From the NCBI GenBank assembly GCA_023663635.1, contig JAMPHD010000002.1, forward strand, positions 62,001 to 126,000: a stretch of 64,000 nt of DNA, written 5' to 3'. The position numbers and the translations under genes were made by a program. The stretch's first letter is position 1, and each line of letters starts with the position of its first letter. Positions 18,052-28,703 of the stretch are shown in pieces. Source of the stretch: Acetatifactor muris. GTDB lineage: Bacteria > Bacillota > Clostridia > Lachnospirales > Lachnospiraceae. The notes below the pieces were generated by a model. The model searched no databases and was not told where the DNA came from. It saw only the letters and a list, made by a program, of their open reading frames with translations.

Positions 18052-19625
18052 CGCGGCACTGCCACATACCAGTCCTCAAACTTGGTCAGTTCAAAATCCT
18101 GCTCAAAGATCTCCCGGTCGATAAAATACAGAATGTACACGCTCTCCCTGTCGATCCGGTCATAGTCGATGCGGGTGCGGATCATAAGATCCCCCGTCCT
18201 AAAGCTCGCCGGGGCGGGTGGCACGTCATAGACCACGGACTTCAGATACTCCGAGGGCAGTGTCTCTGTGTACAACAACAGTCTGGGCCACTGCGCCGCT
18301 TTCTCCACGGTGATGGTGTCAAGCCCCGTCTCCCCGCACACTGCCACGGCATAGTCCACGCACTCCCTGATCCCCTCTCCAAAGTAGGCGTTTACCACCT
18401 CCCGGTACTCCGTGTAATAATCCGCGGTAAAGCCCGCCAACAGGAACAGATATACCCCCGTCAGCAAAACGGCGCAACCCTTGGCGAGAAGGGCTTTCCG
18501 CTTTCCAATGATCTCAAGTGTCTTCCAAATGCCGTATCCCTCGCAGAGCACCAACGGAATATAGAGCGCGTTGATCTGATGCAGCACGGCCGCCACAAAG
18601 AGACAGAGGATCCCGCCTCCGAGCAGTTGAATGAACAGAAAAGTCTCCCCCGTGTACTCTCTGCGCCACAGTCCGCGCAGCACTTTCACCGTCATGGCCA
18701 CCGCTCCGATCACGATAAAGACCCTGCCGATGTCATAAAACAGGCCCCAGGGCAACAATACATCATAGGGAGCTCCCGTGTTCTGATGCCACAGAAGGGA
18801 GAGAGCCGTGCGCAGATTGATCCACATCCGACGCGGATCACCCGCGACCTCACCGCCCCGATATCCGCTCATGGACGGAATCGTCATAAAGGGAAGCCGG
18901 ATCTCTTCGATCACCCCCTGATTCACCAACACAAACAGCATAAGGGGCAGAGCCATGACAAAGAGGATCGCCGCCGACAACCACCCGACACGGTCGATCC
19001 GCAGCTTTTTATGCCACAAGCCATAGCCGATCTCCAACAGCAGAATGACCGGTACGATCAGCCAGACCACCGCGTAGCAGTACAGGCTCAGGCCGTAGAA
19101 AAAGGCGGACACCGGCAAAAACTTTTTCTCCTCCAGGCCTCTCACAAAAAAGTACAGGCCGAAGATGAGAAATCCGGGCGCCAGATTGGCCTCCAGGCCC
19201 CACCGGTTCATCATGATGTGCCAGGGACAGACCGCCAGCGCAAAAAGGCTCCACAGGGCCAATTTGCGCTCCCCCGTCAGCCTCTTCACGATGCCGTATA
19301 CCGCCGCCAGAGTGAAGATACCCGTGACCGCCTGGGGCAGCCTGGTGACAAAGGGCAGGGCATGTCCGCCCGTCAGAAACAGGAGCGGCACCGTCAGCCA
19401 TACATAGAGGGCGCTCTGCCCATCGCCCCACCCCGCCATATAGACCGGCCAAACATTGCCCGCCGAGTCGATCCCCTCGTGAAACATGGCAAAGGCATTC
19501 CATGCCGTCAGCGCCTCGTCCTGATGCATTCCTCCGGGCATGGCCCCCAAATACGCGAGACGCAGGACCGCCCCCAACAGGACGATCCCTAACGGAAGGT
19601 ATTTTGCCAATCTCTCTCTCTTCAT
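18048..19625 (-). CDS. GT-C glycosyltransferase, PMT/ArnT-like
   Basis: A 525-residue polytopic protein with about eleven helices and a C-terminal soluble tail. The first extracytoplasmic loop carries GGMHQDEALTAWNA (about 31-44), whose Asp-Glu pair after the first helix is the catalytic signature of GT39/GT83 enzymes. Such enzymes use a polyprenyl-phosphate sugar donor on the outer face of the membrane. It is convergent with manA. The donor may be made by one of the ArnC-like enzymes in the left part of the window, but this is inference. Confidence 0.82.
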   Translation of the reverse strand: MKRERLAKYLPLGIVLLGAVLRLAYLGAMPGGMHQDEALTAWNAFAMFHEGIDSAGNVWPVYMAGWGDGQSALYVWLTVPLLFLTGGHALPFVTRLPQAVTGIFTLAAVYGIVKRLTGERKLALWSLFALAVCPWHIMMNRWGLEANLAPGFLIFGLYFFVRGLEEKKFLPVSAFFYGLSLYCYAVVWLIVPVILLLEIGYGLWHKKLRIDRVGWLSAAILFVMALPLMLFVLVNQGVIEEIRLPFMTIPSMSGYRGGEVAGDPRRMWINLRTALSLLWHQNTGAPYDVLLPWGLFYDIGRVFIVIGAVAMTVKVLRGLWRREYTGETFLFIQLLGGGILCLFVAAVLHQINALYIPLVLCEGYGIWKTLEIIGKRKALLAKGCAVLLTGVYLFLLAGFTADYYTEYREVVNAYFGEGIRECVDYAVAVCGETGLDTITVEKAAQWPRLLLYTETLPSEYLKSVVYDVPPAPASFRTGDLMIRTRIDYDRIDRESVYILYFIDREIFEQDFELTKFEDWYVAVPR

Positions 19626-19643
19626 ACATTCGCTCCCATGGAA

Positions 19644-19748
19644 CTACGCAGCCTCCAAATATTCCCTGTAGTCCTCCTCGCTGGCGAACAGAATATATCT
19701 GCCCTCCACCAGTCCCATATAACCGTTCGCAGTGATATAACCTTTCAT
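19644..19748 (-). CDS. 34-residue conserved-looking small protein
   Basis: A very short gene supported mainly by its translation start: AAGGAGGTAAAGGAT directly precedes the ATG at 19748. The product begins MKGYITANGYMGLVEGRYIL and ends ASEEDYREYLEAA. The layout, with an aromatic-rich N-terminal half and an acidic C-terminal helix, is compact and resembles small uncharacterised proteins I recall from Lachnospiraceae, though I cannot name a family. It lies 95 bases downstream of mfd on the same strand and may be transcribed with it. The frame is open further upstream to 19838, but that longer form has no ribosome site. Confidence 0.6.
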   Translation of the reverse strand: MKGYITANGYMGLVEGRYILFASEEDYREYLEAA

Positions 19749-19843
19749 ATCCTTTACCTCCTTCAGAATCATTTGATCCGATTTACTTTGAATTAATCTG
19801 ATCTGTTCTGATAAGAAGATACCGGATATGTTGTCCAATAAAT

Positions 19844-22800
19844 CTACCTCAATTCATCTGACATGACTGTCAGAATCTCGCGGGTCCTGTTCAACAACAG
19901 CTCCTCATCCCGCTCCAAGAGCCCCGTCTTTTTGTATTTACAGGTAAAATAGGGCGTACCGTAAGCCGTGAAGGACAGATCATTCCCCACCTGCCGCAGG
20001 ACCTTGGGAATCCCCGCGGGATTCACCGCCGCATCCGGCTTAAAGGTAAAGACGATCTTCTCATTCTTGCCCTTCACCTCCGTGAGATACAGACTGTGGG
20101 CCGCCACCCTGAGCAGGGCGATCTCAAGGAGATTTTCCACCGACTGCGGCACCGCGCCGAAACGGTCCAGCAGCTCGTCCCGCATGTCGTCCCGCTCCCT
20201 CTCGCTCTCAATGCCGGCGATCCGCTTGTAGATATCCAGTTTCTGCACCTCATTGACGATATAGGTCGGCGGAATGAAAGCGTCCACATCCAGATCGATG
20301 ACCGTGGCGAAAGAGTCCATGTCCGCCTCCCGGGAATCCCCCTTCAGACGCTGCACCGCCTCGTTTAACATCTTGCAGTACAGATCGTATCCCACAGCCT
20401 CCATATGGCCGTGCTGGCGCATCCCCAGAAGATTTCCCGCTCCCCGGATCTCCAGATCCCGCATGGCGATCTTGAAACCGCTGCCCAGATCCGTGAACTC
20501 CCGAATGGCCTCCAGACGTTTCTCCGCCACTTCCTTGAGCATCTTGTCCCGCTTATACATCAGAAAAGCATAGGCCGTGCGGTTGGAGCGCCCCACGCGC
20601 CCTCTGAGCTGATAGAGCTGTGCCAGTCCCATATTGTCGGAGTCATGAATGATCATGGTGTTCACATTGGGTATATCCAATCCCGTCTCGATGATGGTGG
20701 TGGTCACGAGCACATCCACGTCCCCGTTGACAAAGTCGAACATGATGCGCTCAAGCTCCTGCTCCTTCATCTGTCCGTGGGCAAAGGCCACCACCGCGTC
20801 AGGAACCAACGCGGCGATCGCGGCGGTGATATCCCCGATCGTATTGACTCTGTTGTATACATAATATACCTGTCCGCCCCTGGCCAGTTCACGGGAAATG
20901 GCCTCTCTCACCATCTCCTCATTGTATTCGCACACAAAAGTCTGAATGGGCTGCCTGTCCCCGGGCGCCTCCTCCAGCACACTCATATCGCGTATACCGA
21001 TGAGGCTCATGTGCAATGTGCGGGGAATGGGAGTGGCCGTCAGCGTCAGCACATCCACATTCTCCTTCAGTTTCTTGATCTTCTCCTTGTGGGCCACACC
21101 GAAACGTTGTTCCTCGTCCACGATCAACAGTCCCAGATCCTTGAATTTTACGTCCGCGGACAATACCCTGTGAGTGCCGATGACGATATCCACCAGTCCC
21201 TTTTGCAGATCAGTCACCGTCTTTTTCTGCTCCGCCGCGGACCTGAAACGGCTGAGCAGATCGACGCGCACCGGGAAATCCTTCATGCGCTGCACGAAAG
21301 TATTGTAATGCTGTCCCGCCAAAATGGTGGTGGGCGCCAGATACACCACCTGTCTTCCCTCCTGCACCGCCTTAAAGGCGGCGCGCAGCGCGACTTCCGT
21401 CTTGCCGTATCCCACATCCCCGCAGATCAGACGATCCATGATCTTGCGGCTCTCCATATCGGCTTTGGTGTCCGCGATGGCCGCCAACTGATCCTCCGTC
21501 TCCTCAAAGGGGAACATCTCCTCAAACTCCCGCTGCCATACCGTGTCCTTGCCGTATTGATAGCCCTCGGACTGCTGCCGCAGCGCATAGAGGTTCACCA
21601 GATCCGCGGCCACCTCGTCCACGGCGGAGCGGACCTTGGTCTTGGTGCGCTCCCACTCCTTATTGCCCAGCTTGTTGAGTTTCGGTTTCTTGGCATCGGC
21701 GGAGGCGTACTTTTGGATCACATCCAGACCAGTGGCCAACACATAGAGATTGCCGCCGTCCCGATATTCTATCTTGATGTAGTCCTTGACCACATGCTCC
21801 ATCTCCACTTTCTCGATACCCTTGTAGATACCCAGCCCGTGGCTCTCATGGACCACATAGTCTCCCACTTTCAACTCGTTAAAATCATTGATCTTCTGAC
21901 CCTGATAATGCTTGCGTTTCTTTTTCTTCTTTTTCTCCGCGCCGAAGATATCCGTCTCCGACAGCACCACGAATTTTAACAGCGGGTATTCAAATCCTCT
22001 GCTCACATATCCGTAACAGGTCAGTACCTCTCCCGCCTGCACTTCCCGCATGGGATCCTCCGTGTACACCGCCGCAAGCTCCTGATCCCGCAGATCTTCC
22101 GCCAGACGCTTGGCCCTGGTGCGGGAACCGGACAGCAAAAGCACCCGATACCCTTTCCTGCGGTAATTCTTCAGATCCCTGACCAAGGCCTCAAAACTGT
22201 TATTGTAGGGCGCCAAATTTCTGACATGAATGTCAAATTTCTGTTCCGGCTTAAAAAATCCATACTGCCCCTCCAGAGTGGAGAGCGTAAAGACCATGCC
22301 GGAGGCCAGTTTGGCCGCCAACTGTTCCCCGCCGTAGAGAATGTCCATCTGCCCGGGCAGGATATAGCCCTTCAGAGCGCGCTGCTCCATACTCTCCCGA
22401 AACTCAAGCTCCACCGCGTCCGCCTGCTCCTTCACCCGCGCGGGCTCATCAATAAAAAATACCGCAGCCGGATCCATACTCCGCAGGATCTCAGGCAGTG
22501 TCACCTTATCTTCATAAAAATAATGGATATAGCTCTCCAGATTCACCTTGTTCTGAAATTCCAAAAGCTGCTCTCTGAGCTCCTTTACCTGGGTAACAAT
22601 GCGGTGCGCCTCCTCAGGCTTGTGTCTGTCCCTGAAATAAGCCTCTCTCTCCTTGGCCTCCCGCTCCACCCTGTCAAGTCCCGCCCGCATGCGCTCGTCC
22701 GACAGCACAAACTCCGTGGCGGGATAGACGCGGATACTCTCCAGTTTCTCGATGGAGCGCTGGCTCAACACATCAAAACTTCGGATGGAGTCCACCTCAT

Positions 22801-23416
22801 CCCCCCACAGCTCTATGCGATAGGGATTCTCCTCCGTCAGATCGAACACATCCACGATGCCGCCGCGGATGGAGAACTGCCCTGGACTCTCCACCTGATA
22901 AACCTTCTCATATCCCATGGCCACCAAACGCCCGGACAGGCCGCTCTCATCCAAACTTCCCCCTCTGCTCAGCCGGATGACGTCCCGCTCCTCATCCCAC
23001 AGCACCTGCGGCGTCATGAGCGCCGCGTAGGTGGTGATGATCGTGAGCGGCTTGCGCTCCATGATCCTGCGCATGGTCCGGATGCGCTCCCCCGTGAGCT
23101 GATTGCCGTGAATATCCGCCTGAAAAAAGATCAGATCCTTGGCGGGATATAATGTGACATTTCTGTCATAAAACTTATACTCCTCGTACAGCTCCTTCGC
23201 TTTCAGATCACTATAAGTAACGATGACCCTGCATCGAAGGCCATCGCTCAATCCGTATATCATATGCAGTTTCTGGGAGTCCACGCATCCTGTGACGGCC
23301 AGGACCCTGCCTGACGACTTTAGGGTCGTCCCCGTCCTGCCGCTCCGTCTTAAGATGATCTCCCTCATAGAGCCGTATTCCGCAAGCTCCTCCAAAGGTG
23401 CAAGCAAAGCCTGCAT
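19844..23416 (-). CDS. mfd: Transcription-repair coupling factor
   Basis: A 1190-residue ATP-dependent translocase that removes stalled RNA polymerase from DNA lesions and recruits UvrA. In order it has a UvrB-like N-terminal module (about 1-300), a CarD-like RNA polymerase-interaction domain around [18 protein letters not shown] (about 505-575), a RecG-type helicase core with Walker [13 protein letters not shown] (about 660-672) and DEEQ box (about 766), and a C-terminal TRCF regulatory domain. Length is typical. It starts one base after the pth stop, so pth and mfd form an operon, a common clostridial arrangement. Confidence 0.97.
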   Translation of the reverse strand: MQALLAPLEELAEYGSMREIILRRSGRTGTTLKSSGRVLAVTGCVDSQKLHMIYGLSDGLRCRVIVTYSDLKAKELYEEYKFYDRNVTLYPAKDLIFFQADIHGNQLTGERIRTMRRIMERKPLTIITTYAALMTPQVLWDEERDVIRLSRGGSLDESGLSGRLVAMGYEKVYQVESPGQFSIRGGIVDVFDLTEENPYRIELWGDEVDSIRSFDVLSQRSIEKLESIRVYPATEFVLSDERMRAGLDRVEREAKEREAYFRDRHKPEEAHRIVTQVKELREQLLEFQNKVNLESYIHYFYEDKVTLPEILRSMDPAAVFFIDEPARVKEQADAVELEFRESMEQRALKGYILPGQMDILYGGEQLAAKLASGMVFTLSTLEGQYGFFKPEQKFDIHVRNLAPYNNSFEALVRDLKNYRRKGYRVLLLSGSRTRAKRLAEDLRDQELAAVYTEDPMREVQAGEVLTCYGYVSRGFEYPLLKFVVLSETDIFGAEKKKKKKRKHYQGQKINDFNELKVGDYVVHESHGLGIYKGIEKVEMEHVVKDYIKIEYRDGGNLYVLATGLDVIQKYASADAKKPKLNKLGNKEWERTKTKVRSAVDEVAADLVNLYALRQQSEGYQYGKDTVWQREFEEMFPFEETEDQLAAIADTKADMESRKIMDRLICGDVGYGKTEVALRAAFKAVQEGRQVVYLAPTTILAGQHYNTFVQRMKDFPVRVDLLSRFRSAAEQKKTVTDLQKGLVDIVIGTHRVLSADVKFKDLGLLIVDEEQRFGVAHKEKIKKLKENVDVLTLTATPIPRTLHMSLIGIRDMSVLEEAPGDRQPIQTFVCEYNEEMVREAISRELARGGQVYYVYNRVNTIGDITAAIAALVPDAVVAFAHGQMKEQELERIMFDFVNGDVDVLVTTTIIETGLDIPNVNTMIIHDSDNMGLAQLYQLRGRVGRSNRTAYAFLMYKRDKMLKEVAEKRLEAIREFTDLGSGFKIAMRDLEIRGAGNLLGMRQHGHMEAVGYDLYCKMLNEAVQRLKGDSREADMDSFATVIDLDVDAFIPPTYIVNEVQKLDIYKRIAGIESERERDDMRDELLDRFGAVPQSVENLLEIALLRVAAHSLYLTEVKGKNEKIVFTFKPDAAVNPAGIPKVLRQVGNDLSFTAYGTPYFTCKYKKTGLLERDEELLLNRTREILTVMSDELR

Positions 23417-23417
23417 A

Positions 23418-23993
23418 TCACGCCTCCTTCTTGGTGTTGAACCTGTTCATGGCGGCATCCGCCTCACCTGCGATCATCATGCGGATCGCTTCCACGGCCC
23501 GCTCACAGGCCTCGTCCATCGTCTTGCGCTCTTCGTCCGAAAAATGTCCCAACACATAGTCAACGAGATCCCAACCCTTGGGTTTCTCTCCGACTCCCAT
23601 CTTCACCCGCATGAATTCCTCATGCCCCAGATTCGCGATGATATTTTTCAGTCCGTTGTGGCCGCCGGCGCTGCCCTTCTTGCGCACCCGGATCTGCCCC
23701 ACGTCCAGGCTGATGTCATCGGATATCACGATGAGCTGTGCGGTCTCGTCCAACTTATAATAGTCCGTCAACTCCCGGATGCTCTCGCCGCTCAGATTCA
23801 TAAAGGTCACCGGCTTGGCCAGAATGCATTTCTCCCCCGCCACGATTCCCTTGCCGATGATGGCCTTATGCTTCTTCTCCAAGACGGAAATGTTCTCCGC
23901 CTCCGCCAGCCGGTCTATGACATCGTATCCGATATTGTGACGTGTGTTTACATATTTGGGGCCGGGATTGCCCAAGCCTGCGATGACATACAT
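23418..23993 (-). CDS. pth: Peptidyl-tRNA hydrolase
   Basis: A 191-residue enzyme that frees tRNA from prematurely released peptidyl-tRNA. The family pattern is complete: GLGNPGPKY at 6-14, the catalytic histidine in TRHNIGYD, VTFMNLSGES, and KGSAGGHNGLKN. The start was set at ATG 23993 (MYVIAGLGNPG) because GGTGGAGGG lies just upstream; the frame remains open further upstream but without family similarity. It is the upstream partner of mfd, separated by a single base. Confidence 0.96.
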   Translation of the reverse strand: MYVIAGLGNPGPKYVNTRHNIGYDVIDRLAEAENISVLEKKHKAIIGKGIVAGEKCILAKPVTFMNLSGESIRELTDYYKLDETAQLIVISDDISLDVGQIRVRKKGSAGGHNGLKNIIANLGHEEFMRVKMGVGEKPKGWDLVDYVLGHFSDEERKTMDEACERAVEAIRMMIAGEADAAMNRFNTKKEA

Positions 23994-24070
23994 GCGCCGT
24001 TCCCTCCACCTGATCAATATGGGTATATTGTCGCATTTTTCCCGCAAAAAGTCAATAACAGCTCAGTGGC

Positions 24071-24144
24071 CTTATTAAACAACGGACAGCTCGCTCCGCG
24101 GACTGTCCTTATTAAACAACGGACAGCTCGCTCCGCGGACTGTC
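24071..24144. repeat. Two head-to-tail copies of a 37-base hairpin unit
   Basis: Units 24071-24107 and 24108-24144 are identical. Each contains the inverted arms GGACAG and CTGTCC around a GC-rich centre (GCTCGCTCCGCGGA), so each copy can fold into a hairpin. The pair lies between the spoVG terminator and the start of pth. The exact duplication suggests a recent slippage or a mobile palindromic unit. Confidence 0.85.
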
Positions 24145-24151
24145 CTTATGT

Positions 24152-24190
24152 TAATAAAAGAGCCGCCCGACTCGGGCAGCCCTTTTATTT
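24152..24190 (-). terminator. Rho-independent terminator after spoVG
   Basis: A GC-rich stem (AGCCGCCCGA paired with TCGGGCAGCC, one mismatch) is flanked by TTTTATT on both strands. Read leftward it follows the spoVG stop by about 80 bases and ends the glgC-glgD-spoVG transcript. The symmetric T tracts would let it act in both directions. Confidence 0.8.
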
Positions 24191-24271
24191 AACCCTTGTC
24201 CTTTCGGACCATTCAAATGTTTCGGATAACGGTTATCATGTGGTGTGCAATCAGTTTCTATGCAATCTGCT

Positions 24272-24547
24272 CTATGCAAAAACTTCCGGCTCGTCCAACG
24301 CCTTCTCATAGGCGCCCAGAATAAGATTCTGTATACTCTCTCTGGTGTCTGAGTTGATGGGATGTGCAATATCCCGATATTCTCCATCCGAAGATTTCTT
24401 GCTGGGCATGGCGATGAACATTCCTTTCTCTCCCTCAATGACTTTGATGTCATGTACCACGAACTCGTCGTCAAGCGTGATGGATACTACCGCCTTCATC
24501 TTGCCTTCCTTAGAAATTTTCCGCACTCGTACATCTGTAATCTGCAT
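24272..24547 (-). CDS. spoVG: SpoVG family RNA/DNA-binding regulator
   Basis: A 91-residue protein matching SpoVG along its length: [11 protein letters not shown] at the start, [11 protein letters not shown] in the middle and [20 protein letters not shown], the conserved nucleic-acid-binding block. In Firmicutes SpoVG binds nucleic acid and affects division, sporulation and capsule genes. Here it follows glgD by 48 bases on the same strand and is followed by a terminator, so it may be co-transcribed with glycogen synthesis genes, not the more familiar purR-yabJ or glmU contexts. Confidence 0.95.
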   Translation of the reverse strand: MQITDVRVRKISKEGKMKAVVSITLDDEFVVHDIKVIEGEKGMFIAMPSKKSSDGEYRDIAHPINSDTRESIQNLILGAYEKALDEPEVFA

Positions 24548-24595
24548 AACCCTTAGCCCTCCTGTTACATTTGTCGCCTATATGGCTAAAACATT

Positions 24596-25714
24596 TTACA
24601 ACACATACCTCTCATTCTGCTCCACCACAATCTTAATACCGTCCTCCCCTACAAAGCGCGAATTTGCGCGAATGGTATCCCGACTCTCCACTATACAATT
24701 CTCAATATAGGAGTTGTCGCCTATATATACATCGTTCAAGACGATGGAATTTTTGATGACACAGTTGTTACCGATATAGCTCTTCTTGAAGATGACAGAG
24801 TTCTCCACCACCCCGTTGACGATACAGCCGCTGGAGATCAGGCTGTTCTTTCCGGCGGCGCCCACATTGTACTTGGCGGGCGGCAGATCGTCCACCTTGG
24901 AGTAAATATCGGGATATTGTTTGAAGAAATAATCCCGCACCTCCGCCTTCAAAAAGTCCATATTCGTGTTGAAATAGTCCTCGATGGAGGCGATATTGCG
25001 CCAGTAATCCCTCATCTTATAGCCATATATCCGTTTCATATCTTTGTAGCGGATCAGAATATCCCGCACGAAATCATAGCGATCCTCCTCGGCGCATTTC
25101 TCGATCATCTCGATCAGAAGCCGTCTGCGGATGATATAGATACCGCAGGAGATGGTGTTGGTCTTGGCCTGAATGGGTTTCTCCTCAAATTCCTCAATGC
25201 GGCATTCTTCATTCATGCGCACCGTGCCGAAACGCTCCACGTTGATCCCCGGCTCCATATCCCGACATACCACCGTGATATCGGCCTTCTTATTGATATG
25301 GTATTCCAGAACCCTGTTAAAATCCAATTTGTACACACAGTCTCCGGACGCGATCACCACATAGGGCTCATGGCTGTTCTTCAGGAAGTGAAGATTCTGC
25401 CAGATGGCATCCGCCGTGCCGCGATACCAGTTGCTGTTGTCCGATGTCACGGCGGGGGTGAACACGTACAGCCCGCCCTGCTTGCGCCCGAAGTCCCACC
25501 ACTTGGAGGAATTGAGATGCTCATTCAGACTTCTGGCGTTGTACTGTGTAAACACCGCCACTTTCTGAATATGGGAATTGGACATATTGCTCAAGGTGAA
25601 GTCGATGCTGCGATAACTTCCCGCAATGGGCATCGCGCAGATGGCCCTCTTCTGTGACAGCTCTTTCATCCTGTGATTGTTTCCGCCCGCTAAAATTATC
25701 CCGATTGCTCTCAC
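24596..25714 (-). CDS. glgD: GlgD, glucose-1-phosphate adenylyltransferase-like subunit
   Basis: A 372-residue protein of the ADP-glucose pyrophosphorylase family. It has the N-terminal IILAGG but lacks the full GxGxRL pyrophosphate loop (reads [10 protein letters not shown]), as expected for GlgD, which is the weakly catalytic or regulatory partner of GlgC in Clostridia and bacilli. The C-terminal half shows left-handed beta-helix hexapeptide repeats ([19 protein letters not shown]). The start is GTG 25714, overlapping the glgC stop (GTGA), so both subunits are made together. Confidence 0.95.
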   Translation of the reverse strand: MRAIGIILAGGNNHRMKELSQKRAICAMPIAGSYRSIDFTLSNMSNSHIQKVAVFTQYNARSLNEHLNSSKWWDFGRKQGGLYVFTPAVTSDNSNWYRGTADAIWQNLHFLKNSHEPYVVIASGDCVYKLDFNRVLEYHINKKADITVVCRDMEPGINVERFGTVRMNEECRIEEFEEKPIQAKTNTISCGIYIIRRRLLIEMIEKCAEEDRYDFVRDILIRYKDMKRIYGYKMRDYWRNIASIEDYFNTNMDFLKAEVRDYFFKQYPDIYSKVDDLPPAKYNVGAAGKNSLISSGCIVNGVVENSVIFKKSYIGNNCVIKNSIVLNDVYIGDNSYIENCIVESRDTIRANSRFVGEDGIKIVVEQNERYVL

Positions 25715-26985
25715 CGCTGTTCACCTGCCTTAATCAATGTTTTGCCGCTTGCAAGTTTGGAGTCCGCATAGTCGGAAATGTCCGTGACTCCGAAGACCAC
25801 CGCGTTCTTACCGACAGTCACGCCCTTCGGGATCACACTCCTCTCTCCCACGGTCACCAACCCGTGATTGTAAATATGCGGCGCCGCCTCATTGGGTGTC
25901 TCCTCTCCCGCGCCCAATGTGACATGATCGGCAATGGTGACATTCTCCGCCACGATGGCCTTGTTCAGCTCGCAGTTCTCACCGATCACCGTCCCATTCA
26001 TGATGATGGAGTCGCGTACCACGGAACCCTTGCCCACGATCACGCCGCATCCGATGACGGAATTGTACACCTCGCCATAAATATTGGTGCCCTCGCCCAC
26101 AATGCTGCGCTCTATCACGCTGTCCGCGGAAAAGTATTGCGGCGGCTGTATCTCGCTCTTGGTATAGATCTTCCAATATTCCTCATAGAGATTGAACTCC
26201 GGCACGATATCGATCAGTTCCATATTGGCCTCCCAGTAGGAGTGCAGCGTGCCCACATCCTTCCAGTAGCCCGTGAATTCATAAGCGTAAAGAGGCGCCC
26301 CCTTGTCGTGGCAATAGGGAATGACATGCTTGCCAAAATCCAATGCCGGCTGCTCCGCCATATCGATCAGCGCCTCGCGCAGGATCTTCCAATTAAATAT
26401 GTAGATGCCCATACTGGCCAGATTGCTCCTAGGATGCTCCGGTTTCTCCTCAAACTCCGTGATCCGCTTATTCTCATCGGCGATCATGATACCGAAACGG
26501 CTTGCCTCCTCCATGGGAACGGGCATGACCGCGATGGTCACCTCCGCGTTGTTCCTCTTGTGGAAATCCAACATCACCTCATAGTCCATCTTATAGATAT
26601 GGTCGCCCGACAGGATCAGCACATACTCGGGATTAAAACTCTCCATATATTCCAAGTTCTGATAGATCGCGTTGGCCGTCCCCGTATACCACTCGCTGTT
26701 GGCGCTCTTCTCATAAGGCGGCAACACGGTCACGCCACCGATATTGCGGTCTAAGTCCCATGGAATACCGATACCGATGTGCGTGTTCAGCCGCAGAGGC
26801 TGATATTGGGTCAGCACGCCCACCGTATCCACGCCGGAATTGATACAGTTAGAGAGCGGAAAGTCAATAATGCGGTATTTTCCCCCGAATGCCACGGCGG
26901 GCTTGGCCACCTTGGATGTGAGAACTCCCAACCGGCTTCCCTGTCCCCCTGCCAACAACATGGCTATCATTTCTTTTTTGATCAT
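25711..26985 (-). CDS. glgC: Glucose-1-phosphate adenylyltransferase
   Basis: A 424-residue ADP-glucose pyrophosphorylase that makes ADP-glucose for glycogen. The pyrophosphate loop [12 protein letters not shown] is at 12-23, sugar-binding FEEKP is near residue 175, and hexapeptide repeats form the C-terminal helix. A ribosome site GGAAGAGGTGATGAC precedes the ATG. It is first in glgC-glgD-spoVG. Glycogen synthase and branching enzyme are not in the window. A 12-3-12 palindrome overlaps its likely promoter. Confidence 0.96.
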   Translation of the reverse strand: MIKKEMIAMLLAGGQGSRLGVLTSKVAKPAVAFGGKYRIIDFPLSNCINSGVDTVGVLTQYQPLRLNTHIGIGIPWDLDRNIGGVTVLPPYEKSANSEWYTGTANAIYQNLEYMESFNPEYVLILSGDHIYKMDYEVMLDFHKRNNAEVTIAVMPVPMEEASRFGIMIADENKRITEFEEKPEHPRSNLASMGIYIFNWKILREALIDMAEQPALDFGKHVIPYCHDKGAPLYAYEFTGYWKDVGTLHSYWEANMELIDIVPEFNLYEEYWKIYTKSEIQPPQYFSADSVIERSIVGEGTNIYGEVYNSVIGCGVIVGKGSVVRDSIIMNGTVIGENCELNKAIVAENVTIADHVTLGAGEETPNEAAPHIYNHGLVTVGERSVIPKGVTVGKNAVVFGVTDISDYADSKLASGKTLIKAGEQR

Positions 26986-27029
26986 GTCATCACCTCTTCC
27001 AGCCTTTTACCGTCCGTAACGGTGTAAGT

Positions 27030-27061
27030 ATTATATCGTAAATTGCTACGCAATTTGCGAT
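27030..27061 (-). promoter_or_regulatory. glgC promoter -10 with adjoining 12-3-12 palindrome
   Basis: TATAAT lies on the minus strand at 27035-27030. Directly upstream, 27035-27046 and 27050-27061 form an inverted repeat (ATCGTAAATTGC and GCAATTTGCGAT, 11 of 12 paired, 3-base centre) that covers the spacer and -35 region. The -35 itself is weak. The geometry fits an operator for a dimeric regulator. Confidence 0.6.
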
Positions 27062-27204
27062 GAATGGCCATCCGGCCGTTTCCTGCCGTGAGTAAGGATA
27101 TTATATCATATTTACCATGGAAAGTGAATATTTTTCACCAAAAAAATCCACTTTTTTTCGTTTTTTATAGATATATTTCACAATTTTTCTTTTTGGCGAA
27201 ATAA

Positions 27205-27237
27205 TTGTTTTTTCACGCCGCGTGTATATAATATAAT
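27205..27237 (+). promoter_or_regulatory. Likely murC promoter
   Basis: TTGTTT at 27205-27210 and TATAAT at 27227-27232 are 16 bases apart; a second overlapping TATAAT is at 27232-27237. The start codon of murC follows after about 45 bases with GGAAAGGA as ribosome site. The rest of 27062-27204 is AT-rich and holds no gene. Confidence 0.6.
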
Positions 27238-27278
27238 GTATATTATGTATGTATCACTCATCGGAAAGGACATTCATT

Positions 27279-28703
27279 ATGTATAAGATCGATTTCTCAC
27301 ATCCGTCGTTCATCTATTTTGTGGGCATCGGCGGCATCAGTATGAGCGGCCTGGCCGAGATCCTGGCGGATGCCGGATTTCAGGTGGCGGGCTCCGACCG
27401 CAGCCCGAGCCCTCTGACCGAGAGACTGGAACAAAAGGGAATACACATTCTGTACGGACAGCGGGCCGCCAACATCACCCCCGACATTGACTGCGTGATC
27501 TTTACCAGCGCCATCCGTCCGGACAATCCCGAATATGTGGCGACCCTTGAGCAGAATATCCCGCACCTGACCCGCGCGGAGCTCTTGGGACAACTGATGC
27601 GCAATTACCGCCACTCCATCGCCGTCAGCGGTACCCACGGCAAGACCACCACCACGTCCATGGTCAGCGAGATCCTGCTGCAGGCAGGCGCGGATCCCAC
27701 CCTGTCCATCGGGGGCATCTACAAGAGCATCGGGGGCAATATCCGGGTGGGCGGATCGGAGTGTTTCGTGACGGAGGCCTGCGAATACACCAACAGTTTC
27801 TTAAGTTTCTTCCCCACGATCGGCATCATCTTAAACATTGAGGAAGACCATATGGACTTCTTTAAAGATCTGGCGGATATACGTCACTCTTTCCGCAGAT
27901 TTGCCGAGCTGATCCCTGCGGACGGCTGCCTGATCATAAACGCGGATATCCCCGACTATAGGGAGATCACCGAGGGCCTTGACTGTCAGGTGATCACCTG
28001 GTCTCTGACGGACACCTCCGTGGACTATTATCCCACGGAAATCCGGTATGACGGGCAGGGGCATATCTCTTTCCTGGCCCACGGGCCCCTCTTCCAAGAG
28101 TCCCCCGCGGCTCCTCCCTCCAAAGCGGTATCTCCGGCTCCCCGCCCCGTGACCCTGCAGGTGTCCGGGGAGCATAACGTGAGCAACGCGCTGGCTGCCC
28201 TGGCTCTGGCCGACCGGATGCAGGTGGATCCGAAGATCTCCGTGAAAGCCTTGGGAGACTTCACCGGCACGGACAGACGTTTCGAACTCAAGGGCAGCAT
28301 CGGCGGAGTCACTATAATAGATGATTATGCGCATCATCCCACAGAAATTACCGCCACTTTGAAAGCGGCCGCAAATTATCCCCACAAGACCCTCTGGTGC
28401 GTCTTCCAGCCCCACACCTACACCCGCACCAAGGCATTTATGGAAGATTTTGCCAAAGCCCTGTGCATGGCTGATAAGGTGGTCCTGGCCGATATCTTTG
28501 CTGCCCGGGAGACCGATACTCTGGGCATCAGCTCACGCACTCTGCAGGAGCGCGTACGGGCCGCCGGAGGAGAATGTTATTACTTCCCCACCTTTGATGA
28601 GATTGAAAATTTTCTTTTGAAAAATTGCACAAAAGGAGACCTGTTGATAACCATGGGGGCCGGAGACGTGCAGAAAATCGGTGAAAATCTGTTGGGAATT
28701 TAA
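27279..28703 (+). CDS. murC: UDP-N-acetylmuramate--L-alanine ligase
   Basis: A 474-residue Mur ligase that adds the first amino acid to UDP-MurNAc in peptidoglycan synthesis. The N-terminal Rossmann motif FVGIGGISMSG is at 14-24, the ATP loop SGTHGKTTTTS at 117-127, and the central NIEEDHMD and C-terminal DDYAHHPTEI match the family. The start is ATG 27279 with GGAAAGGA upstream, ten codons inside the longest frame. It is a single gene here, followed by a hairpin terminator embedded in a region rich in DnaA-box-like sequences. Confidence 0.97.
   Translation: MYKIDFSHPSFIYFVGIGGISMSGLAEILADAGFQVAGSDRSPSPLTERLEQKGIHILYGQRAANITPDIDCVIFTSAIRPDNPEYVATLEQNIPHLTRAELLGQLMRNYRHSIAVSGTHGKTTTTSMVSEILLQAGADPTLSIGGIYKSIGGNIRVGGSECFVTEACEYTNSFLSFFPTIGIILNIEEDHMDFFKDLADIRHSFRRFAELIPADGCLIINADIPDYREITEGLDCQVITWSLTDTSVDYYPTEIRYDGQGHISFLAHGPLFQESPAAPPSKAVSPAPRPVTLQVSGEHNVSNALAALALADRMQVDPKISVKALGDFTGTDRRFELKGSIGGVTIIDDYAHHPTEITATLKAAANYPHKTLWCVFQPHTYTRTKAFMEDFAKALCMADKVVLADIFAARETDTLGISSRTLQERVRAAGGECYYFPTFDEIENFLLKNCTKGDLLITMGAGDVQKIGENLLGI

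Noticed and set aside
17811-19592. A 590-codon open frame on the plus strand
   Set aside because: It lies antisense to the GT-C gene and inside manA; its translation has no recognisable protein features.
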